Positions 28,269-38,970 of a stretch of DNA of 64,000 nucleotides are shown in pieces. A program made the translations under genes and the position numbers. Positions within the stretch are counted from its first letter, which is position 1. Each line of letters opens with the position of its first letter. The stretch covers positions 1 through 64,000 of the forward strand of contig CALJNE010000004.1 of the NCBI GenBank assembly GCA_937982115.1. Direction: 5' to 3'. The notes beneath the pieces were generated by a model. That model ran no database searches and was not told where the DNA came from. It saw only the letters and a list, made by a program, of their open reading frames with translations. The DNA is from an uncultured Bacteroidales bacterium. Lineage in GTDB: Bacteria > Bacteroidota > Bacteroidia > Bacteroidales > ML635J-15.

Positions 28269-29300
28269 TTATTTTTTATCGAAATCCGGATTATCTGCCA
28301 CAGCACTTCCATCATAAGCCCATTTGAGATAGCAAGACCCCCATGCAAAACCTGCTCCAAAAGTTGCTATTATTATATTATCGCCGGGTCTAAGATCATG
28401 CTCATATTCCCATAAACAAAGAGGAATTGTTGCAGATGTGGTATTTCCATATTTAGTGATAGTCAACATTACCTGACTTTTATCAATTCCCATTCTTTTT
28501 GCAGTAGCTTCAATAATTCTCATATTAGCTTGATGAGGAACAAAATATTTTAAATTATCAAAAGTTAGATTGTGTCGTTCCATCATTCTAACAGAAACAT
28601 CGGCCATATTAGCTACAGCTGCTTTAAAAACAGGTTGACCTTCCTGATAAATAAAATGCTGTCTGCGTAATATAGTTTCAAAAGTAGCAGGACGGAGCGA
28701 ACCTCCGGCTACTTGATGCAAATGATGGCGACCACTGCCATCAACATGCATAATTGAATCAATAATTCCGTAACCGTCAATACAAGGTTCGAGCATTACA
28801 GCACCTGCACCGTCCCCAAAAATCGGAGATGTATTTCTGTCGTTATAATCAACAATAGAAGACATCTTATCAGCACCAACAACCACAACCTTTTTGTGAG
28901 TACCGCTTTCAACAAATTTTGAAGCAGTTATAAGGGCAAACAAGAAGCTGGAACAACCTGCATTCATATCATAACCGAAGGCATTTTTAATGCCAACTTT
29001 ATCACAAATAATATTGGCGGTTGCCGGAAATTGCATATCAGGAGTAACCACTCCGCAAATAAGCATATCAACTTCTTCGGGTTTGGTTCCTGTTTTACGA
29101 AGCAATTGTTTAACAGCTTCCGTAGCCATATCGGAAGTAGCTTTCCCTTCTTCAAGCAATATACGACGTTCTTTTATACCGATTCGTTCCATTATCCACT
29201 CATCAGAAGTGTCAACCATACGCGACAATTCTTCGTTAGTTAAAATATAAGGAGGAACGTATCCGCCTACTCCGGTAATGGCAGCTCTAATTTTAGTCAT
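28269..29300 (-). CDS. fabH: 3-oxoacyl-ACP synthase III
   Basis: The 343-aa KAS III starts fatty-acid chains by condensing an acyl-CoA with malonyl-ACP. The catalytic triad is visible: Cys in MNAGCSSFLFALI (about 114), His in YFVPHQANMRII (about 260) and Asn in TKYGNTTSATIPL (about 290). The C-terminus is slightly longer than in E. coli (AVADNPDFDKK tail). It overlaps plsX by 8 nt and is the last gene of the classic yceD-rpmF-plsX-fabH operon. Confidence 0.96.
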   Translation of the reverse strand: MTKIRAAITGVGGYVPPYILTNEELSRMVDTSDEWIMERIGIKERRILLEEGKATSDMATEAVKQLLRKTGTKPEEVDMLICGVVTPDMQFPATANIICDKVGIKNAFGYDMNAGCSSFLFALITASKFVESGTHKKVVVVGADKMSSIVDYNDRNTSPIFGDGAGAVMLEPCIDGYGIIDSIMHVDGSGRHHLHQVAGGSLRPATFETILRRQHFIYQEGQPVFKAAVANMADVSVRMMERHNLTFDNLKYFVPHQANMRIIEATAKRMGIDKSQVMLTITKYGNTTSATIPLCLWEYEHDLRPGDNIIIATFGAGFAWGSCYLKWAYDGSAVADNPDFDKK

Positions 29301-30246
29301 TTTTAAACTCCTTTTTTAATTTATTGATTATTTCTGATTCAACAATTCTATAACTCAGATAAATCATATTTTTTACTGCAAGTGCACTACTCTTTCCATG
29401 TCCGACAATTACCGGTTTATTTACCCCAAGAATTGGAGTACCGCCATAATTTTCGTAATTGAAGTTGTTAAAATAGTTATCCGTGATATTTCTTAATTTA
29501 ATAAGGCTGTAGAATGACTCGGCTAACTTTAATACAACATTTCCGGTAAAGCCATCGGTAATGATAACATCAACTTTATCGGCATTAAAAATATCACCGC
29601 CTTCGATATTTCCAATAAAATTAATTTGCGAAGAATTTTCCAGAACATGATAAGTAGTTTTTGCTAAAACATTACCTTTGGAGGATTCTTCTCCTATATT
29701 CAGTAATCCAACTTTAGGTTCAGGAATATTCATTACATTTTTAGCAAAAACAGAAGCTAAAATTGCATATTCGAGCAAATTTTCCGGTTTTGGGTCTGCA
29801 TTAATTCCTACATCTGCCAGCAGATTGTTTTGTCCTTTATCGTTAGGAACAAGAGAAGAAATGCAAGGCCTTTCAATTCCGGGAATGGTTTCAATGACTT
29901 TTACTGCTCCTACCAGCATGGATCCGGTATTTCCGGCACTGGCAAAGGAATCAATAAGCCCTTTTTTCAAATAACCAAAGCCCATAACAATAGACGATTC
30001 GGTTTTTTCCATAAAAGATTTAACCGGATCGTCATCCATTGAAATAACGTCGTTACAATTAACTATTTCAACAGTTTTTGGAAGCCTTAAATATCCTTTT
30101 TGTTTAAAAAGATTTTCTAAAAGATCTTTTTTCCCGAAAAGGACAAGTTTATCGTTTTCTGAAAGGATATCAAGTGAAAGAATTGCCCCCTGAACAGTTA
30201 CTTCGGGAGCATAATCTCCACCCATTGCATCCAGTCCGATTTTCAT
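29293..30246 (-). CDS. plsX: Phosphate acyltransferase PlsX
   Basis: The 317-aa protein begins MKIGLDAMGGDYAPEVTVQGA, the PlsX signature, and contains SAGNTGSMLVGAVKVI and DGFTGNVVLKLAES. PlsX converts acyl-ACP to acyl-phosphate for PlsY in phospholipid synthesis. It is 4 nt after rpmF and overlaps fabH. Confidence 0.97.
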   Translation of the reverse strand: MKIGLDAMGGDYAPEVTVQGAILSLDILSENDKLVLFGKKDLLENLFKQKGYLRLPKTVEIVNCNDVISMDDDPVKSFMEKTESSIVMGFGYLKKGLIDSFASAGNTGSMLVGAVKVIETIPGIERPCISSLVPNDKGQNNLLADVGINADPKPENLLEYAILASVFAKNVMNIPEPKVGLLNIGEESSKGNVLAKTTYHVLENSSQINFIGNIEGGDIFNADKVDVIITDGFTGNVVLKLAESFYSLIKLRNITDNYFNNFNYENYGGTPILGVNKPVIVGHGKSSALAVKNMIYLSYRIVESEIINKLKKEFKND

Positions 30247-30250
30247 AGGA

Positions 30251-30436
30251 CTATACTAATTCTTCCTTACTAATAGCTAATTTGCCGCGATAGTAACCAC
30301 ATTCCGGACAAACATGATGGTATTCAACTGTTGCTCCGCAATTTGAGCATTTTGCCAATGTTGGTAAACTTGCCTTATAATGTGTACGGCGTTTGTGTTT
30401 TCTTTGCTTCGAACCTCTTCGTTTTGGATGTGCCAT
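30251..30436 (-). CDS. rpmF: 50S ribosomal protein L32
   Basis: The 61-aa protein begins MAHPKRRGSKQRKHKRR and has two zinc-binding CxxC pairs (CSNCGATVEYHHVCPECGYYRGK). It is therefore the zinc-bound C+ form rather than a zinc-independent paralogue. It is placed between yceD and plsX, as in many bacteria. Confidence 0.97.
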   Translation of the reverse strand: MAHPKRRGSKQRKHKRRTHYKASLPTLAKCSNCGATVEYHHVCPECGYYRGKLAISKEELV

Positions 30437-30453
30437 TTTATTTAAATTTAAGG

Positions 30454-30993
30454 TTAATTAAAATTATTATTATTTTTTATCTCTTGTAACTTTGCCCACC
30501 TGATATCAGGATCACTATTTTCTTTTGGTTTTAAATCTTCTAAAATTTTCAGCATTTTTGGATTACATGTTGAATGCCCATGTTCATCATCCTTATGCAT
30601 TCTTGATAATGGTAATGCAAAATGTGCAAATTCATAAATAAATTGAGAAATGTTAATCTCCTGCTTGCCTCTTTCGAGAGTTACGTAATCGGTATTGGTG
30701 TCAAAGTTTGTCTCATCACCGAATTCTACGTAGATCTTATCTTCGAAATCTATTTCTTCCGTAACTTCATCAAGGCATCTATCGCAGGGAATACGAACAT
30801 CTCCTACTAAATGAATATCTAATTCCAATGAATTTGAATTCTTAATTAATATAACGTCAACGTCAAAATTTCCACCTACAATTTCGCTTTTTTCAAAGTA
30901 AGAAAAAAATTCATCTCTTACTTTAAAATCAAAATCATACTCACCGGTATCGAGACCATTAAACGATATAATATATCCGTCAATCAAATTCAC
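30454..30993 (-). CDS. DUF177/YceD family protein
   Basis: The 179-aa YceD-like protein has the VRIPCDRCLDEVTEEIDFED motif (about 86-105) and an acidic C-terminus ending PDIRWAKLQEIKNN. The family is linked to 23S rRNA and ribosome biogenesis and nearly always precedes rpmF, as here. Bacteroidota YceD forms are divergent, so the call rests on motif plus position. Confidence 0.9.
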   Translation of the reverse strand: MNLIDGYIISFNGLDTGEYDFDFKVRDEFFSYFEKSEIVGGNFDVDVILIKNSNSLELDIHLVGDVRIPCDRCLDEVTEEIDFEDKIYVEFGDETNFDTNTDYVTLERGKQEINISQFIYEFAHFALPLSRMHKDDEHGHSTCNPKMLKILEDLKPKENSDPDIRWAKLQEIKNNNNFN

Positions 30994-31083
30994 CTTAAAA
31001 AAATTTCCTGCAAAATTACAAAAACAAATTTATTTATTAAAAATTTTTTATTGAATTAAATTTTTAAACTAAGCTACTTAAAA

Positions 31084-32253
31084 TCAGACAATTTTGTTTT
31101 TAAAATGTTTTTTCAAAATTATTCTGAAACAAGTTCCAACATTAATTTCGGAATGTTTAACAAATATTTTTCCGTAATGATACTGTTCTATTATTCGTTT
31201 AACAAGGGATAATCCCAGCCCCCAGCCCCTACTTTTGGTTGTATATCCGGGTTTAAATATTTCTTTGAATTTTGACTTTGGAATGCCTTTTCCATTATCT
31301 TCAATATCAATAAATATTTCTTTTGGATTTTCGTCGATTTTAATTTTTATAAATCCACTTTGTCCAATGGCATCAGCGGAATTTTTACATAAATTTTCCA
31401 GTACCCACTCGAAAAGTTCTCTGTTTAATGGCAAAAGAAGTGGTTTTGAATTGTCGTATTCGGGAATAATTTTAATGCCACTGGGGAATCGCGTTGTCAG
31501 ATATTTAATTGTTTCTTCAACAACCTGATATAAATTTTGTTCTTCTAATATTGCTTTTGAACCTATTTTAGAAAATCTGGCAGCAATTTTTTCAAGGCGA
31601 TCAACATCCTTCTGAATTTCTTTTAGTAGGCGGGAATCAACATCTTGAAGTTTAAGGATTTCAAGCGCAGCCATTAGTGATGATATTGGAGTTCCCAGTT
31701 GGTGTGCAGTTTCTTTCGACATTCCCAACCATACTTTGTCCTGTTCGGCTTTTCGAGCAATACTAAAAGCAAAATAACTCACTAAAATAAATAAAGAAAC
31801 AATTCCTAACTGAATAAAAGGATAATACTTTAACTGAGTTAAAAGATATGAATTTGAGTAATAAATTCGATTAAGCTCTATTCCGTCATCGGTACTTATA
31901 ATAAAAGATTCGTTCCCGTTGTTTTTAAACTCATTCAGTATTTTTTTTCTAAACTCGGGATTTTGCATTTTTACAGAATCAAGATTGCGAAAACTTATAA
32001 TTTCATCATTATTATCAACTAAAATTACAGGGATTGTCTGGTTATTACGAAGAACTTCAAAATAGAAACTCACGTCTTCGTCGGGTTCGGCATTAATGAG
32101 TTTTTGTGTAGCCTCGGCCCATAGCATTATACGTTTGTATTCCTCATTGGATAGATTTTGCATTAAATTGTTAGTGTACCATAGAGACATAGCACCAATC
32201 AAAACAGCAAAAACCACCAATAATATTTTCCATCCGTTTTTATATAATTCCAT
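31084..32253 (-). CDS. Membrane sensor histidine kinase
   Basis: The 389-aa kinase has two membrane helices (about 9-30 and 146-166) flanking an extracytoplasmic sensor domain of about 110 residues. It has the H-box SKETAHQLGTPISSL (phospho-His184) and an HATPase domain with N-box ENLCKNSADAIGQSG, G1 DIEDNGKGIP and G2 SRGWGLGLSLVKRI. The HQLGTP form is common in Bacteroidota. No HAMP is obvious. No response regulator is adjacent, so it is an orphan and its target is unknown. Confidence 0.92.
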   Translation of the reverse strand: MELYKNGWKILLVVFAVLIGAMSLWYTNNLMQNLSNEEYKRIMLWAEATQKLINAEPDEDVSFYFEVLRNNQTIPVILVDNNDEIISFRNLDSVKMQNPEFRKKILNEFKNNGNESFIISTDDGIELNRIYYSNSYLLTQLKYYPFIQLGIVSLFILVSYFAFSIARKAEQDKVWLGMSKETAHQLGTPISSLMAALEILKLQDVDSRLLKEIQKDVDRLEKIAARFSKIGSKAILEEQNLYQVVEETIKYLTTRFPSGIKIIPEYDNSKPLLLPLNRELFEWVLENLCKNSADAIGQSGFIKIKIDENPKEIFIDIEDNGKGIPKSKFKEIFKPGYTTKSRGWGLGLSLVKRIIEQYHYGKIFVKHSEINVGTCFRIILKKHFKNKIV

Positions 32254-32293
32254 CTTTAAATTTATAGCATAAAACGTATTAACTCTTTATATA

Positions 32294-32962
32294 TTATATA
32301 TTGCTATTTTCAACATTAAAGAAATCAAGAATATTTTTTGCCAGAGAAACCGAATCGTTTGCCAAAAAATCAGGATTAAATTCGGTTAGTATTTCAGGAG
32401 AATTAAAACCCCAACTTACAGCAAAAACCGGAACTTTAATTCTTTTCATTGCTTCTATATCTCGTACTTCATCACCAACATAAATCAACTTTATTTTATT
32501 TAGTGAATATTTACGTATCAAATGAGAGACTACCAAATCTTTTCCGAAAATATTCTTACCTGTATGAACAAAGTCAAAATATGATTCAAAGTTGTTATTT
32601 TTCAAAAAAGTATTTATGTTCTTTCGGGTGTTAGAGCTCATCAGGCCCAATCTGATTCCGTTGTTTTTGAGTGTTTTTAATACGATATCTATACCTTCAA
32701 TAGGTTTTATCTGATTTATTCGCTTAAAAAGTTCAGTTCTTATATGCACAGTGAAAATTGGGATTAAAAATTGAGATATTCCACATTCCTTAAAAAGTTC
32801 GAGAGGCTTCATCTTTCTGAACTTTTCTTTATCTTCGTATTGGAGTACTTTACAATTATATTTCGGAGCAAGGTCGTTATAAATTTCGGCTATTATTTCG
32901 AGTGTATCGGCAATAGTTCCGTCAAAATCAAAAATCACAAAATTTGCATCCGAATAATTCAT
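32294..32962 (-). CDS. HAD family hydrolase (phosphoglycolate phosphatase-like)
   Basis: The 222-aa HAD phosphatase shows motif I FVIFDFDGTIADTL (nucleophile Asp), motif II LGLMSSNTRKN, the motif III Lys before DLVVSHLIRK and motif IV IYVGDEVRDIEAMK. A helical cap lies between I and II. The ATG at 32962 (MNYSDANF) is preferred over the track start at 32998, which adds 12 residues unlike the family. The substrate is probably a small phosphate ester. Confidence 0.88.
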   Translation of the reverse strand: MNYSDANFVIFDFDGTIADTLEIIAEIYNDLAPKYNCKVLQYEDKEKFRKMKPLELFKECGISQFLIPIFTVHIRTELFKRINQIKPIEGIDIVLKTLKNNGIRLGLMSSNTRKNINTFLKNNNFESYFDFVHTGKNIFGKDLVVSHLIRKYSLNKIKLIYVGDEVRDIEAMKRIKVPVFAVSWGFNSPEILTEFNPDFLANDSVSLAKNILDFFNVENSNI

Positions 32963-33043
32963 TAAAATGTTTTTTTCAAAGATAGGTAAATCAAGCAAAA
33001 TTTACAAAAAATAAGTAAGCTATTTTGTTACTGAAGAATAATC

Positions 33044-34051
33044 TTATTCCAATTTAAAATCATTAAATTTCAGATGTCCGAAATTTTCTTCAATGAAATC
33101 GAGGAGTGAATTTATTTCTTCGTATGAGTTTGCAGTGAGTAGTTTAATTTTTGTTTCCCGGAAGTTTGGAATACCTTTAAAATATAAAACAAAATGACGA
33201 CGCATTTCGTAAATTCCTCTCATTCCTTCTTTAAATTCCATTGATTTTTGAAGGTGTTCGCGAGCAATTTTAACACGTTCCACCACATCAGGTTCGGGCA
33301 ATTCTGTTCCTGTTTCAAGATAATGTTTTACTGTTCTAAAAATCCATGGGCGGCCTATGGCAGCTCTTCCGATCATAATTCCATCCACGCCATATTTTTC
33401 AAAGGCTAAAGCTGCTGATTTTCCATCGTTAATATCTCCGTTTCCGATAATTGGAATTTTTATTTCGGGATGGTTTTTAACCATGGCTATTAGCTCCCAA
33501 TTAGCAAAACCTTTGTACATTTGAGCACGAGTTCGTCCATGAATTGTAAGAGCAACGATACCGCAATCCTGTAGCAATTTGGCAACTTCGAGAATATTTA
33601 TTGATTCGCTGTCCCAACCAAGACGAGTTTTTGCGGTAACAGGAATTTTTGATACCTTTACAACACTCTCAGTAATTTCTTTCATGAGTGGTAAATTTCT
33701 GAGCATACCGCTACCTGCACCTCTGTTGGCAATTTTTTTTACCGGACAGCCGTAATTAATATCCAGAAGATCGGGATTAGCTTCGTTTGCAAGAATTGCG
33801 GCTTTTTCCATGGCATCAGGAATATGTCCATAGATTTGAATTCCGACCGGTCTTTCGTAATCGAAAAGTTCGAGTTTTTTCAAGCATTTTTTAGCATCTC
33901 TAATCAGACCGTCAGAAGAAATAAACTCAGTAAACATCAGGTCGGCACCGAATTTTTTGCACATAAAGCGAAATGAAGGATCTGTTACATCCTCCATTGG
34001 TGCAAGGATTACAGGTTTATCAGAAAAATTAAGATTGCCTATAATGGGCAT
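33044..34051 (-). CDS. dusB: tRNA-dihydrouridine synthase B
   Basis: The 335-aa flavoenzyme begins with APMEDVTDPSFRFMCKKFGA. The catalytic Cys is in DINYGCPVKKIANRGAGSGML (about 100). FMN-binding segments VTAKTRLGWD and IIGNGDINDG are intact. It reduces uridine to dihydrouridine in the tRNA D-loop. It is 14 nt downstream of infB, so probably the last gene of the rimP-nusA-infB-dusB unit. Confidence 0.95.
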   Translation of the reverse strand: MPIIGNLNFSDKPVILAPMEDVTDPSFRFMCKKFGADLMFTEFISSDGLIRDAKKCLKKLELFDYERPVGIQIYGHIPDAMEKAAILANEANPDLLDINYGCPVKKIANRGAGSGMLRNLPLMKEITESVVKVSKIPVTAKTRLGWDSESINILEVAKLLQDCGIVALTIHGRTRAQMYKGFANWELIAMVKNHPEIKIPIIGNGDINDGKSAALAFEKYGVDGIMIGRAAIGRPWIFRTVKHYLETGTELPEPDVVERVKIAREHLQKSMEFKEGMRGIYEMRRHFVLYFKGIPNFRETKIKLLTANSYEEINSLLDFIEENFGHLKFNDFKLE

Positions 34052-34065
34052 AGAAAGAGACTAAA

Positions 34066-37008
34066 TTACAAAGTTTGTTTTACTTCAATTTCATCGAAAG
34101 CTTCAACAATATCCCCGACTTTAATGTCGTTAAATTTATCAATATTAAGACCGCATTCCTGTCCTGCAATAACTTCTTTTACATCGTCCTTAAATCGTTT
34201 GAGGCTTCCGAGATCTCCGGTATAAATTACAATACCGTCGCGAATGACTCTCACTTTAGATTTTCGATAAATTCTGCCTTCGGTAACCAAACAACCTGCG
34301 ACAGTACCAACTTTGCTGATTTTGAAGATTTCGCGAACTTCGGCACTTCCGGTAATGTTTTCCTTAATTTCCGGAGATAACATGCCCTCCATAGCGTCCT
34401 TCATATCATTAATTGCATCGTAAATGATAGAATACAATCTAATTTCGATTTGTTCTTTTTCTGCAAGTTTACGAGCATGAGAAGAAGGTCTAACCTGGAA
34501 GCCTACGATAACAGCATTAGAAGCGGCAGCTAACATAACATCAGATTCAGAAATTTGTCCCACGGCTTTGTGAATAATGTTAACCGCACATTTTTCTGTA
34601 GAAAGTTTAATAAGAGCATCAGACAGAGCTTCAACAGAACCGTCAACATCACCTTTAACGATAACATTAATTTCATTAAAGTTACCTAATGCAAGACGAC
34701 GCCCAATTTCATCGAGAGTAATATGTTTCTTAGTTCTTAGTTCTTGCTCGCGTAATAGCTGCTGACGTTTATTAGCAAGGGTTCTGGCATCGTGATCGCT
34801 ATCCATTACGTTGAATTTATCTCCTGCCATAGGAGCTCCGTTCAATCCGAGAATTTGTACCGGAGTTGAAGGCCCGGCAGACTCGAGCTTTTGTCCTCTT
34901 TCATTATACATTGCTTTTACACGACCTGTCTGGCAACCGGCTAAAACTACATCACCAACTTTAAGAGTTCCATTTTGAACAATTAAAGTCGCCACATAAC
35001 CTCTACCTTTATCAAGTGCTGATTCTATTACAGTACCGGAGGCTTTCTTATTCGGATTGGCTTTTAATTCCAATAACTCAGCCTCGAGCAGTACTTTTTC
35101 GAGTAGAAGGTCAACATTTAAACCAGCTTTTGCTGAAATTTCCTGACATTGATATTTTCCGCCCCATTCTTCCACAAGATAATTCATATTCGCAAGAGCT
35201 TCTCTTATTTTGTCGGGATTTGCAGTAGGGAGATCTATTTTATTTATTGCAAAAACGATAGGAACACCTGCTGCACTGGCATGGTTAATAGCTTCAACGG
35301 TTTGAGGCATAATATTATCATCTGCAGCAATTACAATAATTGCTACGTCGGTAATTTGAGCACCGCGTGCACGCATAGCAGTAAATGCTTCATGACCGGG
35401 AGTATCGAGGAAAGTTATTTTTCTGCCGTCTTCGAAAGTAACAGAATAAGCTCCAATATGTTGAGTGATACCGCCTGCTTCGCCTTCGGCAACATTAGTA
35501 TTACGAATTCTGTCAAGCAATTTTGTTTTCCCGTGGTCAACGTGTCCCATAACAGTAACTATCGGAGGACGCGGAACGAGATCTTCGGGATTGTCGGGTT
35601 CTTCTTCAATTTCATTAAGAACTTCGGCACTAACAAATTCAACAGAATAGCCGTATTCATCAGCTACAATAGCCATTGTTTCGGCATCCAGACGTTGATT
35701 TATTGACACAAACAATCCCAGACTCATGCAGCTGGCAATAACATTAGTTACAGGAACTTCCATCATCGAAGCCAATTCATTTACCGAAACGAACTCTGTA
35801 ACTTTGAGAATTTTCTTTTCGGCTTCGGCTTTTTCCATTTCTTCTTGACGACGTTGAGAGAATAATTCTCTTTTTTCTCTACGATATTTTGCAGCTTTAG
35901 ATTTCTGTTTAGGAGTTGTAAGACGAGCTAAAGTTTCTTTAACCTGTTTTTGTACTTCTTCCTCGTCAATTTCAGGTTTTTTAACCTTAATCGGCTTCTT
36001 TATGGGTTTCTTTTTCTTCGTTTCAAATTCTACATCTTTTTCGATGTCTATTTTTAATTTTTTAATCCTTTTTCGCTTAGCTTTTATTTGTTCTCTTTCT
36101 TTTTCTCTCTGTTTTTGTCTTTCTTCTTTAAGCTGTTTTTTGCGTTTTTCAGATTCTTCTTGTTGTTTAATAAAACTATCTAGATTTATTTTCCCGACAA
36201 CATTCGGACCGGTAAGTTTTTCAACTTTTGTTTCGATGAATTCGGGTTCTTGTTTTTGTTCTTCTTTTGAAGGTTCTTGTTGAACTGTGCTTTCAATATT
36301 TTCTTCGGCCTGCACAACTACCTGCTGAGTGGATTCGATTTCAGGAGTTTTTTCGGTTTGAATTTCTTCCAACGGTTTCTCCTCTTTTTTGGTAGTTTCA
36401 GCAAGTTTTGACTTTTGTTTTTGGCGTTCTGCGAGTTTTTCTTCTTTAGTTTTCTTCTTTGGACGGGTTCTTTCGTTAATTGAACTTAAGTCAACTTTAC
36501 CAATAACTTTAGGACCGGTTATCTGTTCGGAAGAATTGTTTTCCTGTTCTTGTTGTAAAGATTCCTGAATTTCCGGTTGTGATGGGGCTTCGTCTTTTAC
36601 TGATATTTCAACTTCAGCAAATTCTGGCTCTTCTATTTTTTGGGCTTCAACTTTTTCAGGAACTTGTTTTTCTGGTTCTTTCTCAACAACCGGAGTTGTA
36701 ACGACAGGTTGTGTTTCCTTAACGGGTTCTACCTGTTTGACTTCGGGAGAAGAAGTTTTTTCTGGAACTTCAACTTTCTGTTCCTTAGGTATTTTTATTT
36801 TTTCAGTATTTTGAATAGCTTTTTCCTTTAAGGTTTTTGAGTCCTTAAAGTGCTGGTCTATTAAATCCAAATATTCAAAAGGCACTTTCTCGTTTGGATC
36901 ATTTTTAACTTCCAATCCCTTGCCTTTGAGAAAATTTATTATTGTCGGAATACCAACATTATATTCTCTGGCAAGTGCACTGAGCCTTTTTGGTTTATTT
37001 TCACTCAT
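34066..37008 (-). CDS. infB: Translation initiation factor IF-2
   Basis: The 980-aa protein has an IF2_N winged domain at the start ([20 protein letters not shown]), a long charged, proline/glutamate-rich low-complexity linker (about 60-400) and a G domain. G1 is [12 protein letters not shown] (about 486), G3 is [17 protein letters not shown] and G4 is AINKIDLP. The G domain is followed by domains II-IV. It brings fMet-tRNA to the 30S subunit. The antisense ORFs listed in the linker and G domain are shadows. Confidence 0.97.
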   Translation of the reverse strand: MSENKPKRLSALAREYNVGIPTIINFLKGKGLEVKNDPNEKVPFEYLDLIDQHFKDSKTLKEKAIQNTEKIKIPKEQKVEVPEKTSSPEVKQVEPVKETQPVVTTPVVEKEPEKQVPEKVEAQKIEEPEFAEVEISVKDEAPSQPEIQESLQQEQENNSSEQITGPKVIGKVDLSSINERTRPKKKTKEEKLAERQKQKSKLAETTKKEEKPLEEIQTEKTPEIESTQQVVVQAEENIESTVQQEPSKEEQKQEPEFIETKVEKLTGPNVVGKINLDSFIKQQEESEKRKKQLKEERQKQREKEREQIKAKRKRIKKLKIDIEKDVEFETKKKKPIKKPIKVKKPEIDEEEVQKQVKETLARLTTPKQKSKAAKYRREKRELFSQRRQEEMEKAEAEKKILKVTEFVSVNELASMMEVPVTNVIASCMSLGLFVSINQRLDAETMAIVADEYGYSVEFVSAEVLNEIEEEPDNPEDLVPRPPIVTVMGHVDHGKTKLLDRIRNTNVAEGEAGGITQHIGAYSVTFEDGRKITFLDTPGHEAFTAMRARGAQITDVAIIVIAADDNIMPQTVEAINHASAAGVPIVFAINKIDLPTANPDKIREALANMNYLVEEWGGKYQCQEISAKAGLNVDLLLEKVLLEAELLELKANPNKKASGTVIESALDKGRGYVATLIVQNGTLKVGDVVLAGCQTGRVKAMYNERGQKLESAGPSTPVQILGLNGAPMAGDKFNVMDSDHDARTLANKRQQLLREQELRTKKHITLDEIGRRLALGNFNEINVIVKGDVDGSVEALSDALIKLSTEKCAVNIIHKAVGQISESDVMLAAASNAVIVGFQVRPSSHARKLAEKEQIEIRLYSIIYDAINDMKDAMEGMLSPEIKENITGSAEVREIFKISKVGTVAGCLVTEGRIYRKSKVRVIRDGIVIYTGDLGSLKRFKDDVKEVIAGQECGLNIDKFNDIKVGDIVEAFDEIEVKQTL

Positions 37009-37025
37009 ATCTTGAACAATATTTT

Positions 37026-38270
37026 TTAATTTTCTTCAAATTCTTCACTTAATATTTTACGAACCTCAAGGATGGTTTCTTCTTCGAGGTCTGTACGTTT
37101 CAATAATTCTTCAACGGTCAACTTCAAAACAGATTTTGCAGTATCACAACCGATTGACTTAAGTTCGTCAATAATCCATTGATCAATTTCGTCCGAAAAT
37201 TCATCAAGAAATACATCGTCTTCATCCTCTTCGAGGTCGCGGTAGGCATCAATGGTAAGCCCAACTAACTGACTTGCAAGTTTAATATTATATCCTCCTT
37301 TACCAATAGCCAACGAAACCTGATCACTCTTTAAGAATACATCAGCTTTTTTAGATTCAGGATAAATTTTAATCGAAGATATTTTTGCCGGACTTAAAGC
37401 TCTTTGTATTAGTAATTGTAAATTATTTGTATAATTAACAATGTCTATATTTTCGTTATGTAATTCTCTGACTATGCCGTGAATTCTGCTTCCTTTCATT
37501 CCAACGCAAGCACCAACCGGGTCCACTCTTTCGTCATAAGATTCAACAGCAACTTTAGCTCTCTCTCCCGGTATGCGAACAATTTTCTTTATTGTGATAA
37601 CTCCGTCAAGAATTTCGGGAATTTCTTGTTCGAACAATCTTTCGAGAAATACTTCAGAAGTTCTGGAAAGAATAATAATTGGAGTTCCGTTTTTCATTTC
37701 GACGGATTTTACTACGGCACGCAGCGTATCGCCTTTTTTGTATTTATCGTTTGGAATTTGTTCGCTTTTGGGGAGAATTAACTCAACACCTTCATCATCA
37801 AGTACAAGTATTTCACGTTTCCATACCTGATATACTTCACCAACAACCAGATCGCCTACTTTGTCTTTATACTTAAGATAAATATTATCTTTTTCTCTTT
37901 CTAATATTTTTGTTTGTAAATTTTGTTTAAGAGCCATAATCGCTCTACGTCCGAATTGTTCGAAGCTGATTTTATCAGAATATTCTTCCCCCGGTTCATA
38001 ATCTTCGTCAATTTTTCTTGCTTCGGACAATGGAATCTGAGTTTCTTTATCTTCAAATTCTTCATCTTCCACTACGGTCCAATAGCGATAAATTTCGATT
38101 TCACCATTTTGGTCATTAACAATTACATCAAATCTAACATCCGGACCCAGCAATTTTGTTAATGTTGCGGTAAAAACATCTTTAATAACACCAATCATGG
38201 TGGCTCTGTCAATATTCTTTAATTCCTTAAATTCCGCAAAGGTTTCAATCAAATTATTTTGCAAATTCAT
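37026..38270 (-). CDS. nusA: Transcription termination/antitermination factor NusA
   Basis: The 414-aa NusA has an N-terminal RNA polymerase-binding domain (to about 130), an S1 domain (about 135-200, [20 protein letters not shown]), and KH1/KH2 domains with [19 protein letters not shown] (about 250) and [19 protein letters not shown] (about 322). It ends in an acidic tail, without the two long C-terminal repeats of E. coli NusA. It modulates pausing and termination. The hairpin in the operon leader makes NusA autoregulation plausible. Confidence 0.96.
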   Translation of the reverse strand: MNLQNNLIETFAEFKELKNIDRATMIGVIKDVFTATLTKLLGPDVRFDVIVNDQNGEIEIYRYWTVVEDEEFEDKETQIPLSEARKIDEDYEPGEEYSDKISFEQFGRRAIMALKQNLQTKILEREKDNIYLKYKDKVGDLVVGEVYQVWKREILVLDDEGVELILPKSEQIPNDKYKKGDTLRAVVKSVEMKNGTPIIILSRTSEVFLERLFEQEIPEILDGVITIKKIVRIPGERAKVAVESYDERVDPVGACVGMKGSRIHGIVRELHNENIDIVNYTNNLQLLIQRALSPAKISSIKIYPESKKADVFLKSDQVSLAIGKGGYNIKLASQLVGLTIDAYRDLEEDEDDVFLDEFSDEIDQWIIDELKSIGCDTAKSVLKLTVEELLKRTDLEEETILEVRKILSEEFEEN

Positions 38271-38281
38271 AACTCTTTTTT

Positions 38282-38728
38282 TTAAAAAACTAATTTAGTT
38301 GATTTTATTTCGTTAAATTCTATTTTTAACATCTCTATATTTTCTTTATTATCTTTTGATTTTTTAACTTTTATTGGACTTACTAAAATATAATTTTCGT
38401 GAACTTCATTAAGAACAACTCGATTTTTAGTACCATCCTTCTTTACAATATCCACTTGTTTACCAGTATTTTTTTGATATTGTTCAATAACTTTGAATGC
38501 AACACTCAATCCCGGACTACCAACCTCGAGTGAAAAATCTTCTTGTTCGCGATCGAGATTTTCTTCGATATATTTACTTAGTTCTTCGCATCTTTCGATT
38601 TTAAGACCGTCGAAGCTATCAAAACAAATAATAATCTCGTTATTCCTCGAGACTTTAACATCTACAAGGAATTCACGATTTTTGAGAGCCTTCAGGCACA
38701 AGTCTTTTATTTTTTCCACTTCAATCAT
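38282..38728 (-). CDS. rimP: Ribosome maturation factor RimP
   Basis: The 148-aa RimP begins MIEVEKIKDLCLKALKNREF, with LEVGSPGLSVAFKV (about 67-80), the SPG signature of the family, and a C-terminal SH3-like domain. It is needed for 30S maturation. The ORF track starts at 38815, but those 29 extra codons run through the leader hairpin and are unlike RimP; ATG at 38728 is preferred. It is the first gene of rimP-nusA-infB. Confidence 0.92.
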   Translation of the reverse strand: MIEVEKIKDLCLKALKNREFLVDVKVSRNNEIIICFDSFDGLKIERCEELSKYIEENLDREQEDFSLEVGSPGLSVAFKVIEQYQKNTGKQVDIVKKDGTKNRVVLNEVHENYILVSPIKVKKSKDNKENIEMLKIEFNEIKSTKLVF

Positions 38729-38740
38729 ATTCTTCGATAT

Positions 38741-38766
38741 AAAAACAGGGGACATTCCGTCCCCTG
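38741..38766 (-). terminator. Intrinsic terminator-like hairpin in the rimP leader
   Basis: On the minus strand CAGGGGAC-GGAAT-GTCCCCTG (perfect 8-bp GC-rich stem, 5-nt loop) is followed directly by TTTTT. Only 12 nt then separate it from the rimP ATG. The promoter lies upstream of it, so every rimP transcript from that promoter must read through; this is the layout of a transcription attenuator. Confidence 0.75.
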
Positions 38767-38786
38767 AATATTCGTACCCAAAATCA

Positions 38787-38820
38787 CCGCAAAAATAATA
38801 TTTTTTTTCAAACAAAACAA
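38787..38820 (-). promoter_or_regulatory. Promoter of rimP-nusA-infB
   Basis: On the minus strand TTG (38820-38818), 20 nt, then TATTTTTG match the lineage promoter consensus. The start point would fall about 20 nt before the leader hairpin. Confidence 0.65.
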
Positions 38821-38970
38821 AATTTATTTCTAAAATTTATTTTTTGGTGAATTTACAGAATAAAAGAGAAGAGAGCTCCTATTGAATTGAGGAATTATCT
38901 CCTGACCAGAATCTTCAAGCGGACATTCTTTCAGCAATAGTTTTAAAAAGATTGAGAAATAAGTTAAATT

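Noticed and set aside
35149-35706. 185-aa ORF on the plus strand
   Set aside because: It lies antisense inside the G domain of infB and its translation shows no family pattern; it is a shadow.
38729-38815. 29-codon N-terminal extension of RimP
   Set aside because: It covers the leader promoter and hairpin and does not resemble RimP; the ATG at 38728 fits the family.
38821-38970. Possible small RNA or gene upstream of rimP
   Set aside because: No tRNA cloverleaf, no open frame and no clear hairpin could be seen.
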